From Myroides oncorhynchi (GTDB taxonomy: Bacteria > Bacteroidota > Bacteroidia > Flavobacteriales > Flavobacteriaceae), in the NCBI RefSeq assembly GCF_020905415.1, contig NZ_JAJJMP010000001.1, positions 124,001 to 188,000 on the forward strand: a stretch of DNA of 64,000 nt, written 5' to 3'. Below the pieces are notes generated by a model. The model did no database searches and was not told the DNA's origin. It was given only the letters and a program-made list of their open reading frames with translations. Shown here piece by piece: positions 1 to 7,295 of this stretch. Within the stretch, counting starts at the first letter, position 1, and every line of letters starts with the position of its first letter. The position numbers were made by a program, and so were the translations under genes.

Positions 1-178
1 TCGATTTATAATCAAAATCTTTGGTCGAAAATAGGTCTATATCAATACTAATTCGATGACCTATTTGCAGGCTTAATGCTGTTCCTCCTACAAGAATAAA
101 ATCTTGTAACTTTTCATCTTTCATAAGCCTTTGAAGTAATTCCCAAAGCTCATTAATAACGGTTTGTTTATATAACAT
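1..178 (-). CDS. AbiEii/AbiGii-type nucleotidyltransferase toxin, N-terminal part only
   Basis: The gene runs off the window start and only its first 59 codons are present (ATG at 178-176). The translated N-terminus has the nucleotidyltransferase signature LVGGTALSLQ (residues 29-38) followed by R42 and the acidic pair D46/D48 in IDIDLF. These are the G-G-T-A-L and D-x-D elements of the DUF1814/AbiEii fold. AbiEii proteins are toxins of type IV-like abortive-infection modules, usually paired with an AbiEi antitoxin. The upstream gene here (318-725) is an XRE regulator rather than a recognisable AbiEi, and a terminator hairpin lies between the two. The family call is good; the role in phage defence is inferred. 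Confidence 0.75.
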   Translation of the reverse strand, partial: MLYKQTVINELWELLQRLMKDEKLQDFILVGGTALSLQIGHRISIDIDLFSTKDFDYKS

Positions 179-270
179 AATTAAAAAATTTTCAGAAAAG
201 TATTCCTGAAAACCTCCTATATTATGTATTGGCTTAATGAGGTTCTATTTGTCTTTATAAGTCACAAAAA

Positions 271-295
271 AAAGCCTAACCATAGGTTAAGCTTT
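271..295 (-). terminator. Rho-independent terminator of the XRE gene
   Basis: AAAGCCTAACC and GGTTAAGCTTT form a bulged stem with a three-base loop. On the minus strand it is followed by a run of T. It lies 23 bp beyond the XRE stop codon and upstream of the AbiEii-type gene. Confidence 0.7.
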
Positions 296-317
296 CATAT
301 ATTTATTAATAATCTAT

Positions 318-725
318 TTACTTCGTTTGAATCAACTTCTCTAAACGAACCATCATTTCATCTTTTTCTTTTAGCATACGTTCGTACAAGGCAATCTTTT
401 CTTCGTGAAGTTGAACAATTTTATCAATAGGGTTGTTATTAAAAACTGGACTATAATTTATCAAGCCTTGTGTGCCATGAAATGTACTTGATATTATATT
501 AATAGCTTGCTCTTCATCAAAATTCTCAATTGCTTCTACAGGTATTTTAAGCACCTTTGAAATCTGTTGCAACAGTGAATTATCAATGACTTCTTTTTGT
601 TCAAGTAAAGATATCTTCTTTTGATTCCAATCCTCTCCTAAATCAAAAGCAAGAACCTCTTGCTTGATTCCAAGCATTTCTCTAAAACGCTTTACATTTC
701 TTCCTTGGTGTATTTTATGTTCCAT
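318..725 (-). CDS. XRE-family helix-turn-helix transcriptional regulator
   Basis: A 135-residue protein with an XRE/Cro-type helix-turn-helix over about residues 8-62 (Q5-type start, conserved LGIKQEVLA, then KKISLLEQ). A linker and a charged C-terminal helix (about residues 100-135, heptad-like LHEEKIALYERMLKEKDEM) follow and probably form a coiled coil. Regulators of this size are common beside Bacteroidetes mobile-element genes. It sits just upstream of the truncated AbiEii-type gene on the same strand, so it could regulate or act as antitoxin for that gene. The intervening terminator argues for at least partly separate expression. Family assignment is firm; target unknown. Confidence 0.8.
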   Translation of the reverse strand: MEHKIHQGRNVKRFREMLGIKQEVLAFDLGEDWNQKKISLLEQKEVIDNSLLQQISKVLKIPVEAIENFDEEQAINIISSTFHGTQGLINYSPVFNNNPIDKIVQLHEEKIALYERMLKEKDEMMVRLEKLIQTK

Positions 726-940
726 AATTAATAGCTGAGTTAAGAAGGCTCAAAGATAAAGCCAATGATTTAAAAAGATTGAATTGTAAAGTTATAAAAT
801 AATCGGTAAGATATCCCAATATGAGAATATTATAGTTGTTTAATAGGAAATTCATAGCAAAATAGACCTTGAAACTGCCAAAAACAGAGTATCATCTGTT
901 TTGATTGTAGTTTAGTTGTTTAACCAAAAAAATAACTATC

Positions 941-1195
941 ATGGAAAGTCAAATTACAAAAGACGATTTGAGATTGTTTGCTCAAACAATCATTGGAGAG
1001 TTAAAAGATCTATTAGTCAAGCAAAACAAAGAAACTTCTCTTGAATGGGTAAAGGCTAAAGTAGCAAGACAATTACTCAGTATCTCGCCAGCTTCACTAC
1101 AAACACTACGCATTAGTGGTAAATTGCAGTATCGCAAAATACTTGGTTCGTATTACTACAACAGAAAAGATATTATGAACCTTTTTAATGAGTAG
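941..1195 (+). CDS. Small helix-turn-helix protein, excisionase-like
   Basis: An 84-residue protein. Residues 33-84 form a MerR/excisionase-type winged helix (VKAKVARQLLSISPASLQTL, then RISGKLQYRKILGSYYY and a C-terminal KDIMNLF), the form of HTH_17 proteins found next to integrases in Bacteroidetes elements. The N-terminal 30 residues look like a helical oligomerisation segment. It is divergent from the XRE gene and convergent with the integrase of element A. The likely role is DNA binding at the element end (recombination directionality) or regulation; this is inferred from context. A perfect 17-bp hairpin overlaps its 3' end. Confidence 0.7.
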   Translation: MESQITKDDLRLFAQTIIGELKDLLVKQNKETSLEWVKAKVARQLLSISPASLQTLRISGKLQYRKILGSYYYNRKDIMNLFNE

Positions 1196-1223
1196 AAGTT
1201 TACTTTTACTCATTAAAAAGGTT
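1178..1223 (+). terminator. Perfect 17-bp hairpin at the 3' end of the small HTH gene
   Basis: Arms at 1178-1194 and 1207-1223 are perfectly complementary (AACCTTTTTAATGAGTA and its complement) around a 12-nt loop. The left arm includes the last codons of the HTH gene. There is no strong T run after it, so it may work through the stem or have another role. Confidence 0.5.
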
Positions 1224-1231
1224 GGAAATTG

Positions 1232-1300
1232 ACTCCCTTAAATTTCTTGTTTGCAAAACTACAATTGAATTGTTAGAAAGTGTAGAGAATTTAAGGGAGT
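1232..1300. repeat. Widely spaced 13-bp inverted repeat
   Basis: ACTCCCTTAAATT at 1232-1244 and its exact complement at 1288-1300 flank 43 bp between the small HTH gene and the integrase stop codon. It may fold as a long-loop hairpin at the integrase 3' end, or be a protein-binding pair. Function unknown. Confidence 0.5.
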
Positions 1301-1305
1301 TCCTA

Positions 1306-2625
1306 TTATCCATTTAACTGATTAATAAAATTAGTTAGTTGAGTTAATTTATCAGGATTTAGATTTTTTAAACTCTCAAGTAAGTCAGTATAATTATTCG
1401 TTTGCTTATTTGATTTCCCTTCAAGTTTACCTTTTAAAATCTGCATTTCACTTTTAATAGCTTCTTCTTCAGTTAAAGCGTATTCCTCTGTTTGTTTAAC
1501 AGAGTGATGTCCTAACATTTCTTTTACTACGTGAATAGGTACACCATTACCAAGAGTAACGGTACTTCCAAAAGTTCTTCTTGCTTTATGGGTGTTTAAC
1601 TCACTTATCTCACATAGTGAGGCAATCTCTTTTAAGTACTCATTCATCTTTTGATTAGAGCGAACGGGAAGAACGATATCTTTACCAATACAGTCAGGAT
1701 GATTTTTATACTTTTCCATTATCTCTATTGCTTTTGGAAGTAGAGGGATAGTAATATTCGCATCTGTCTTTTGTCTGTTAGTTCTTATCCACAGATTGCC
1801 CTCTTCATCTTTTGTAATATCACTTTTCTTTAACTGATATACATCGATATAAGCAAGGCCAGTATAACACTGAAATACAAATACATCTCTTACAGTACTT
1901 ACTCTATCATTTTGAAACTCTTTATTTTCTAAAATAGATAGTTCTTGTTTACTTAAAGGTTTCTTATTGAGCTTTGTCTTTTTAGGTTTGTATTGTACAA
2001 AAGGATTAGAAGATATTATTCCCTTAGCAACTGCTCGTAAAACAATCTTTTTGAAGTTTGAGATATACTTTATAGCCGTATTGTTAGAACACGCTCTAAC
2101 AGTCTTTAAATAGTGTTCATAACCAATTACAAACTCATAGTTAAGTTCTCTAAACTCTATGTCTTCTTTACCATATACATAACGGATATATTCTCCAACA
2201 TGCGATCTAGCTGTTACGTATCTTTCATGAGTTCCAATAGCATATTCTTTAGGTACAAGTTTAAAAACTTCATCATTGTGCTTTTGGAATTCTTCTAAAA
2301 CTTTAATCCTACTAGTCCCTTTACCTTGTATATGATCCATAAGAATTGAAGCAGTAATAGGTAGTTCATTACTTAAGAGCTCTAATTTGTACTTAGTAAT
2401 TTTAGATACAATTGTATCTAATAGGTAGTTTAAGGTTTTAGCGTCTTCTTTAGTGCCATTAGCACGACCTGCTTTTTGGTTCCATCTTTTGATATCCCAT
2501 CTATGACTAAGTGAAGTCTCTTTGCGAATACCATCTACTGTGATTCGAAGGTAAACACCTCTTAAATCACTTTTCTTCCTACTTGGTTTGAGAAAGAAAT
2601 TAATTGATAACTGTTTTTCTAACAT
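1306..2625 (-). CDS. Tyrosine recombinase/integrase of element A
   Basis: A 439-residue site-specific integrase with the three-part Bacteroidetes layout: an N-terminal arm-binding region (about 1-95), a SAM-like core-binding domain (about 105-215) and a catalytic domain (about 225-390). Catalytic residues visible are H346 and R349 (HKARR), H373/H374 (LGHHS) and Y382. Where most family members have TGLRxSD, this one has TGLAYID (255-261), so the first catalytic arginine is replaced by alanine. The CTnDOT integrase is also known to lack this arginine, so the protein need not be inactive. It points away from the att-like repeat at 2896 and is the presumed integrase of element A. Confidence 0.88.
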   Translation of the reverse strand: MLEKQLSINFFLKPSRKKSDLRGVYLRITVDGIRKETSLSHRWDIKRWNQKAGRANGTKEDAKTLNYLLDTIVSKITKYKLELLSNELPITASILMDHIQGKGTSRIKVLEEFQKHNDEVFKLVPKEYAIGTHERYVTARSHVGEYIRYVYGKEDIEFRELNYEFVIGYEHYLKTVRACSNNTAIKYISNFKKIVLRAVAKGIISSNPFVQYKPKKTKLNKKPLSKQELSILENKEFQNDRVSTVRDVFVFQCYTGLAYIDVYQLKKSDITKDEEGNLWIRTNRQKTDANITIPLLPKAIEIMEKYKNHPDCIGKDIVLPVRSNQKMNEYLKEIASLCEISELNTHKARRTFGSTVTLGNGVPIHVVKEMLGHHSVKQTEEYALTEEEAIKSEMQILKGKLEGKSNKQTNNYTDLLESLKNLNPDKLTQLTNFINQLNG

Positions 2626-2821
2626 AATTCAACTGTTTTTAAATATTAATAAATGTCGAATTAAAACGTTCCAAAATCACAGTTTAAAACTCTCTGGCGC
2701 CTTTTGGCGTAAGGGTTCGTTAAGTTCAAAGGTGCGCATCACTAGGAATTTTTTTTGTGCACCGAATCTGTAACTTTTTTGGGTGCACTTTTAAAAATAA
2801 TGTGATACCCCTAAAAAAGAA

Positions 2822-2854
2822 AAAACCTATAACTCATTGTGAATCATAGGTTTT
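2822..2854. terminator. Hairpin with flanking A and T runs near the end of element A
   Basis: AAAACCTAT and ATAGGTTTT form a 9-bp stem around a 15-nt loop, with an A run before it and T-rich DNA after it. It could terminate in either direction. No gene ends next to it. Confidence 0.45.
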
Positions 2855-2895
2855 GTGCTTTTTTACTAACTTTTGAAAAGTTACTATTTATAATT

Positions 2896-2912
2896 TTGCG
2901 GAGAAAGAGGGA
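2896..2912. repeat. Left attachment site of element B (copy of the tRNA-Ser 3' end)
   Basis: TTGCGGAGAAAGAGGGA is identical to 21760-21776, which covers the last bases of the tRNA-Ser gene, its discriminator base and three flanking bases. The flanking sequences differ beyond these 17 bp. This is the footprint left by integration at a tRNA 3' end. It marks the left edge of element B and probably also the right edge of element A. Confidence 0.88.
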
Positions 2913-3026
2913 ATATAACCTACACATAAATAGAGTATCATAAAATACTATTATTTTGATTTATTGATAGTTATGTTTTTATTAAGTCGGTTGAATACCA
3001 TAAAATAGTATATGATAGTATTAAAA

Positions 3027-3045
3027 TTGGGTGTATATTTGGGTG
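3027..3045. repeat. Paired TTGGGTG repeats at the left end of element B
   Basis: TTGGGTG occurs at 3027-3033 and 3039-3045, same strand, 12 bp apart. The same pair with the same spacing and orientation occurs at the other end (21708 and 21720). AAAATTGGGTGT is shared by both ends. This suggests arm-type binding sites of the integrase; they overlap the probable promoter region of the integrase gene. Confidence 0.55.
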
Positions 3046-3060
3046 CTATTACAAATAACT

Positions 3061-4332
3061 ATGACTATAAAAAGAAAGATAACTATTGCTATTGAAAAGA
3101 GAAAAAAGGATGGTGTATTAATCACAGAGAACGTTCCAATTCGTGCAAGAGTGGTATATAATGGTGGTCGTGTAGAACTCTTTACAGGCTACCGCATTGA
3201 TGCTTCTAAATGGGATGAAGCAAAAGAAAAGGTACGTAATGGGTGTACCAATAAGCTAAAACAAAGTTCTTCCGAAATCAATACAGCAATACAGGAGCTA
3301 TCTACTACAATAGATAGAATCTTTAAAGAGTATGAATTGAAAAACGAAGTACCTTCATTTGAACTCTTAAAAGATGAAATAAAACGTTACTCAGATAAAC
3401 AAACCATATCAGCAATAGAAAAGAATCTCTTTACTGCTTTTGATGAGTTTGTAAAAAGTAGTGGTAAACGCAATGATTGGACAACTGCTACTTACACCAA
3501 GTTTAATACTGTTCGTTCACATCTTTTTTCTTTCAAAAGCAATTTTCAGTTTACTGATATTAACGAAAAGACTTTATTAGACTACGTTTCATTTCTACGC
3601 ATTGAAAAACAGATGCGTAACAGTACCATTGAAAAGCAAATTAGTTTTGTAAAGTGGTTTTTGAAGTGGTGTAAAAACAACAATTATACAATTACTTATA
3701 ATTTTGAAGAGTTTAAACCAAAGTTAAAAGAAACCTCTAAAAAGATAATCTTCTTAACCCAAGAGGAAATCGAACAGATTAAATCAACAGATTTAGGTAC
3801 AAAATCATACTTAGAACGAGTACGTGATGTATTGCTTTTCTGTTGTTACACAGGACTTCGCTATTCAGATGCTTTTAGCCTAACAAGACACGACATTAAA
3901 AATGATGCGATTGAGTTTGTTACCAAAAAGACAAATGATATGCTGAGAGTTGAATTAAACAAACACAGTAGAGCAATATTAGAGAAATACAAAGATGTAC
4001 CTTTTGAAAAAGGAAAGGCTCTACCTGTTATTTCTAACCAAAAGATGAATGACTACATAAAAGAACTTGGAGAGTTAGCAGAGATTGACGAACCAATCCG
4101 AGAAACGTATTATGTAGGCAATGAAAGAGTAGATGAAGTAAAACCTAAATACGAACATTTAAGCACGCACGTAGGACGAAGAACATTTATCTGTACCGCC
4201 TTATCATTGGGGATACCTGTACAGGTTGTAATGAAATGGACAGGACATTCAGACTACAAATCAATGAAACCTTATATTGATGTAGCTGATACAATTAAAG
4301 CGAATGCAATGACTAAATTTGATATGATATGA
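3061..4332 (+). CDS. Tyrosine recombinase/integrase of element B
   Basis: A 423-residue integrase. I chose the ATG at 3061 because the upstream in-frame extension is short and the protein then begins MTIKRKITIAIEKRKKDG, a normal N-terminus for this family. It has an N-terminal arm-binding domain (1-95), a SAM-like domain (about 118-215) and a catalytic domain (about 230-408). The catalytic set looks complete: R267 (TGLRYSD), K289/K290, H370 and R373 (HVGRR), H396 (TGHSD) and Y405. It lies next to the left att site, with TTGGGTG repeats just upstream. The next gene overlaps its stop by 4 bp (ATGA), so the two are co-translated. It is the most likely enzyme for insertion and excision at tRNA-Ser. 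Confidence 0.9.
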   Translation: MTIKRKITIAIEKRKKDGVLITENVPIRARVVYNGGRVELFTGYRIDASKWDEAKEKVRNGCTNKLKQSSSEINTAIQELSTTIDRIFKEYELKNEVPSFELLKDEIKRYSDKQTISAIEKNLFTAFDEFVKSSGKRNDWTTATYTKFNTVRSHLFSFKSNFQFTDINEKTLLDYVSFLRIEKQMRNSTIEKQISFVKWFLKWCKNNNYTITYNFEEFKPKLKETSKKIIFLTQEEIEQIKSTDLGTKSYLERVRDVLLFCCYTGLRYSDAFSLTRHDIKNDAIEFVTKKTNDMLRVELNKHSRAILEKYKDVPFEKGKALPVISNQKMNDYIKELGELAEIDEPIRETYYVGNERVDEVKPKYEHLSTHVGRRTFICTALSLGIPVQVVMKWTGHSDYKSMKPYIDVADTIKANAMTKFDMI

Positions 4333-5231
4333 GTTTAGATAATCCTCTTTTGAAACACTTAAATGAGTATTTAAAAATACTAAAAGAACTATCAAATTTA
4401 TTAGATACTGATTCCTTACAACAGAACACATATCAATGTATTCGACAGGAGAGTTATGCTAAAGCATTTAGCGATTTAACAAAACTTGATATTGATGCTC
4501 TTTTAATAACAGGACAAGCAGAGAGTTTATCTAAAAAAGTATTTCTGAATATACTAAAGCAGATTGAAGTTATTAATAAGCTTATTGATGATAAAGACGA
4601 GTTAATAACTCATTTTGATTTTATTCATTTATATGATAAAGTACTACTTCCTAAAATGTTTGAGAACAAAATCTTAATTGCGCGACAGGATTTAAAAGAA
4701 ATAAAGGAAAAAGAAAAACCTATCTGGGTATCACAATGTGAATTTGATGAAGATAAAAAGTATTGGGAGAAAGAACTTTATAGGGTTTTAGCAGAAAGAG
4801 ATACCTATACACAGGATAATGTGCATCTAATTCAAAACTATTATCACAAAATACGAGATTACCTTTTAATAGTTAAAGAAGATATTTATGTGTATTACCC
4901 TGAAGATAGACTTCGTTTAGAATCTGATTTATTTGAGATCAAAGATGTACTTAAACTTTATAACTCTGCTTTAGAATTAAAATGTTTTAAGGAAGATGAT
5001 TTAGCATTTGAAGATTTTTATTTAATATTTAATTTAAGAGAGCCTAAAGCTCGATTTGATTCAACGTTTAAATACATAACAAAATTTGCTCAACCACCAC
5101 TATATGAAATGATGAAGGATATAGAAAAAGATGTTAGAGATAAAGTGATTGACTTCATTGTGTTGAAATTAAAACTAAAGTCTGCATTGACAATTTCGAA
5201 ACGCTTTTATAAACCTTCAGAAGAAATTTAA
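4329..5231 (+). CDS. Protein of unknown function, translationally coupled to the integrase
   Basis: A 300-residue, mostly helical, charged, soluble protein with no signal peptide or membrane segment. Its ATG overlaps the integrase stop codon (ATGA), which implies coupled expression and perhaps a role in recombination or element maintenance. I recognise no domain. W133, a highly acidic stretch near residues 139-150 and clusters of YxxY-type aromatics are the only notable features. It may be an accessory factor specific to this class of Bacteroidetes element. Confidence 0.75.
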   Translation: MSLDNPLLKHLNEYLKILKELSNLLDTDSLQQNTYQCIRQESYAKAFSDLTKLDIDALLITGQAESLSKKVFLNILKQIEVINKLIDDKDELITHFDFIHLYDKVLLPKMFENKILIARQDLKEIKEKEKPIWVSQCEFDEDKKYWEKELYRVLAERDTYTQDNVHLIQNYYHKIRDYLLIVKEDIYVYYPEDRLRLESDLFEIKDVLKLYNSALELKCFKEDDLAFEDFYLIFNLREPKARFDSTFKYITKFAQPPLYEMMKDIEKDVRDKVIDFIVLKLKLKSALTISKRFYKPSEEI

Positions 5232-5445
5232 TTATTGTTTTAATCCTTTTAAGTTCATTAAAGAGTTTTTAAAGTCTTTTATTTTTGATTTCCTCAAAAA
5301 TAAATAACCAAACGCATATAACTAATTCATTATTAATTATATGCATTTTGTTTTTTTATCAAATTCCACACATTTCCACAGAAATTTACAGATAGTTTTG
5401 AATTGTTCGAACATCACAAAATCGTATAATTTAAAAACTAAAACT

Positions 5446-5745
5446 ATGTATATAAGCGAATTAAAAGAAAAGCCAGTTTGGCAAATGACAGGAGAAGAAC
5501 TATTACAGTTATTACAAACAGTATCTATAAAGGATTTTAAAGAACTCAATACTTCGCAAGAAACGCAACAATCTACAAAGCGTTATGTTTACGGAATACG
5601 TGGTATAGCAGACCTACTTGGGTGCAGTATTACCACTGCTAATAAAATCAAGAAAGAAGGTCATATTAAAAAAGCGATTATCCAAAGAGGTAGAAAAATT
5701 ATAGTCGATGCTGACTTGGCATTAGAACTATTCGCTAAAAAATAA
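5446..5745 (+). CDS. DUF3853-like helix-turn-helix protein
   Basis: A 99-residue protein starting MYISELKEKPVWQMTGEELL. I chose the ATG at 5446; the longer in-frame reading adds 35 residues of unlikely sequence. The N-terminal PVWQMTGEEL is typical of DUF3853 proteins of Bacteroidetes mobile elements. Residues about 48-98 form a MerR/excisionase-like winged helix (YGIRGIADLLGCSITTANKI). It sits just before the replication genes, so it may control them or act as an excision factor. The name is from memory of the family; the DNA-binding role is inferred from the fold. Confidence 0.72.
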   Translation: MYISELKEKPVWQMTGEELLQLLQTVSIKDFKELNTSQETQQSTKRYVYGIRGIADLLGCSITTANKIKKEGHIKKAIIQRGRKIIVDADLALELFAKK

Positions 5746-5773
5746 AAGGGACAACTTCCGCAAATCGTCCCTT
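5746..5773 (+). terminator. Hairpin after the DUF3853-like gene
   Basis: AAGGGAC (5746-5752) pairs with GTCCCTT (5767-5773) around a 14-nt loop, directly after the stop codon. There is no long T run, so termination strength is uncertain. Confidence 0.5.
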
Positions 5774-5841
5774 AATATCCAATTAAAGTATAACTGAATT
5801 CTTATCGTGTAAAGATAAGGATTATTAAAACACAAGTAAAT

Positions 5842-7077
5842 ATGAGCTTAGATATACCCTATATCCGAGTAGGAACTGCTTACTTTAAAATCATCGAAAA
5901 ACCTTTGATATCTGGCGATAAAGTTAAAGTAATGGTGCGTTGGACTCGTGAAACGATTGTATCAGATCACGGAAAGTCCTACTTAGAAAACGTCTTAAAA
6001 TTAGATGGCTTTTGCTGTATTCCAGACCATCTTAACTATCAACCAATCGTAGAAAACTTTTTTAATACCTATAATGAATTAAATATGAAACCAATAGAAG
6101 AAGATTTTAACTTAAAAGAATTAGAACAATTGATTCCAAACTCACTACACTTTATAAAACACATATTTGGAAGTGAACAATACGAATATGGTTTAGACTA
6201 TCTAAAGCTATTGTATGAGAAGCCAACGCAAACCTTACCAATATTGTGTCTTGTTAGTAAAGAACGTGCAACAGGAAAAAGCTCTTTTATCAAATGGCTT
6301 AAAAATATCTTTGGACTTAATATGACTTATATTAAAGGAGATTCTTTTGGTTCTCAATTTAACGCTGATTGGGCAAGTATGCTATTAGTTGCCATAGATG
6401 AAGTATTCTTTGATAAGAAAGAGATTACAGAGCGTTTAAAGTACCTTTCTACTACTGACAAAGACAAAGTTGAAGCAAAGGGAAAAGACAGACAGGAAAT
6501 AGAGTTTTTCGCCAAGTTTATTCTTTGCTCTAACAATGAGGATGATTTCATTCAAATAGACGAAGAAGAAATACGTTTTTGGATTCGAAAGATTAAACCT
6601 ATTGAATCAGAAGACGTTCACTTTATCAAGAAGCTAACAAGTGAAGTTCCTTATTTTATCAAATACTTACTTCTACGACCTTATTACACCACGCAACAAA
6701 CCCGAATGTGGTTTACACCTAAACAGATACTTACAGCTTCTCTTTTAAAGCTAATTAGTAAAAACAAAATAGAGATTTCAGTTTTAGAACTTTTAAACCT
6801 GTGCTTCGAAAAGGTTGACGAGGATGAAATTTGCGTAGCTCCCAATGATTTACTCTTGTTATTACGCAAGACAAACCCAAAACTAATTATATCTGCTAGT
6901 GAAATAAGAAAGATTTTAAAGAAATGGGATTTTGAACCACAAAACAACACAAAATCTTATCAAGGAATAGAGCTTTTATCTCATGGAGAATTTGTTAAAA
7001 TAGAACGTAGAGGACGTTACTACATCATTAAAAAAGATTTATTCTATAAAATATTTGATGCAATGATGCAAGAATAG
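5842..7077 (+). CDS. Replicative helicase, SF3/primase-helicase type
   Basis: A 411-residue P-loop ATPase. Walker A is ERATGKSS (residues 141-148) and Walker B is LLVAIDE (181-187); FILCSNNED (near 226-234) looks like the sensor segment with the asparagine typical of SF3/D5 helicases. A winged-helix-like C-terminal part follows. Proteins like this are annotated as primase-helicase (DUF5906) in Bacteroidetes plasmids and integrative elements, where they unwind the element's own origin. The iteron cluster begins inside the last codons of the gene and continues downstream, which links this protein to replication initiation. Confidence 0.82.
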   Translation: MSLDIPYIRVGTAYFKIIEKPLISGDKVKVMVRWTRETIVSDHGKSYLENVLKLDGFCCIPDHLNYQPIVENFFNTYNELNMKPIEEDFNLKELEQLIPNSLHFIKHIFGSEQYEYGLDYLKLLYEKPTQTLPILCLVSKERATGKSSFIKWLKNIFGLNMTYIKGDSFGSQFNADWASMLLVAIDEVFFDKKEITERLKYLSTTDKDKVEAKGKDRQEIEFFAKFILCSNNEDDFIQIDEEEIRFWIRKIKPIESEDVHFIKKLTSEVPYFIKYLLLRPYYTTQQTRMWFTPKQILTASLLKLISKNKIEISVLELLNLCFEKVDEDEICVAPNDLLLLLRKTNPKLIISASEIRKILKKWDFEPQNNTKSYQGIELLSHGEFVKIERRGRYYIIKKDLFYKIFDAMMQE

Positions 7078-7258
7078 ATTAAACCATTGTTTACTAACAA
7101 GTTATACTGCATCAAAGTTTGCATCAAACTAAAAACACGTCAAGTTTGATGCAAGAGTGATGCAAGAAACAAAATGAGTTTGATGCAGTGATGCAAGAGT
7201 GATGCAGAGTATTTTATTGAAATACAATTGATTAACACCTTTCTGCATCATTGCATCA
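7056..7258. repeat. Iteron cluster, candidate replication origin
   Basis: The heptamer TGATGCA occurs seven times on the plus strand (starting at 7056, 7064, 7147, 7158, 7181, 7189, 7200) and four times inverted as TGCATCA (7108, 7120, 7244, 7252). That is eleven copies in 203 bp, usually preceded by GT or TT. The first two lie inside the helicase gene. Dense short repeats between a helicase and a primase gene are the usual form of an iteron origin. The replication role is inferred. Confidence 0.7.
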
Positions 7259-7295
7259 AAAAAAACAGATTTTTAACCCGACTATTTCAAAACGT

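Larger units (their letters stand above)
1..2912. mobile_element. Right end of a first integrated element (element A), cut by the window start
   Basis: This stretch carries a tyrosine integrase at 1306-2625 on the minus strand, a small helix-turn-helix protein, an XRE regulator and a truncated AbiEii-type gene. It ends at a 17-bp copy of a tRNA-Ser 3' end at 2896-2912. An integrase facing inward from an att-like repeat is the usual layout of an integrative element. Its other end lies outside the window, so its size and type are unknown. It may sit in tandem with element B at the same tRNA gene. Confidence 0.6.
2626..3060. other. Junction of elements A and B
   Basis: No gene is visible. It holds two similar T-tract/TGCAC motifs (2751-2762 and 2775-2788), which may be arm sites for the element A integrase; a hairpin at 2822-2854; the 17-bp tRNA-Ser end copy (2896-2912); an AT-rich segment with the repeated string ATAAAATA (near 2941 and 3001); and two TTGGGTG repeats 12 bp apart (3027 and 3039) just before the element B integrase. 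Confidence 0.6.

Noticed and set aside
2896..2912. A second tRNA-Ser gene or pseudogene at the left border
   Set aside because: Only the 3' tail and flank (17 bp) are present; the rest of the tRNA does not follow.
7056..7258. A CRISPR array at the TGATGCA cluster
   Set aside because: The repeats are only 7 bp, irregularly spaced and in both orientations; this is iteron-like.
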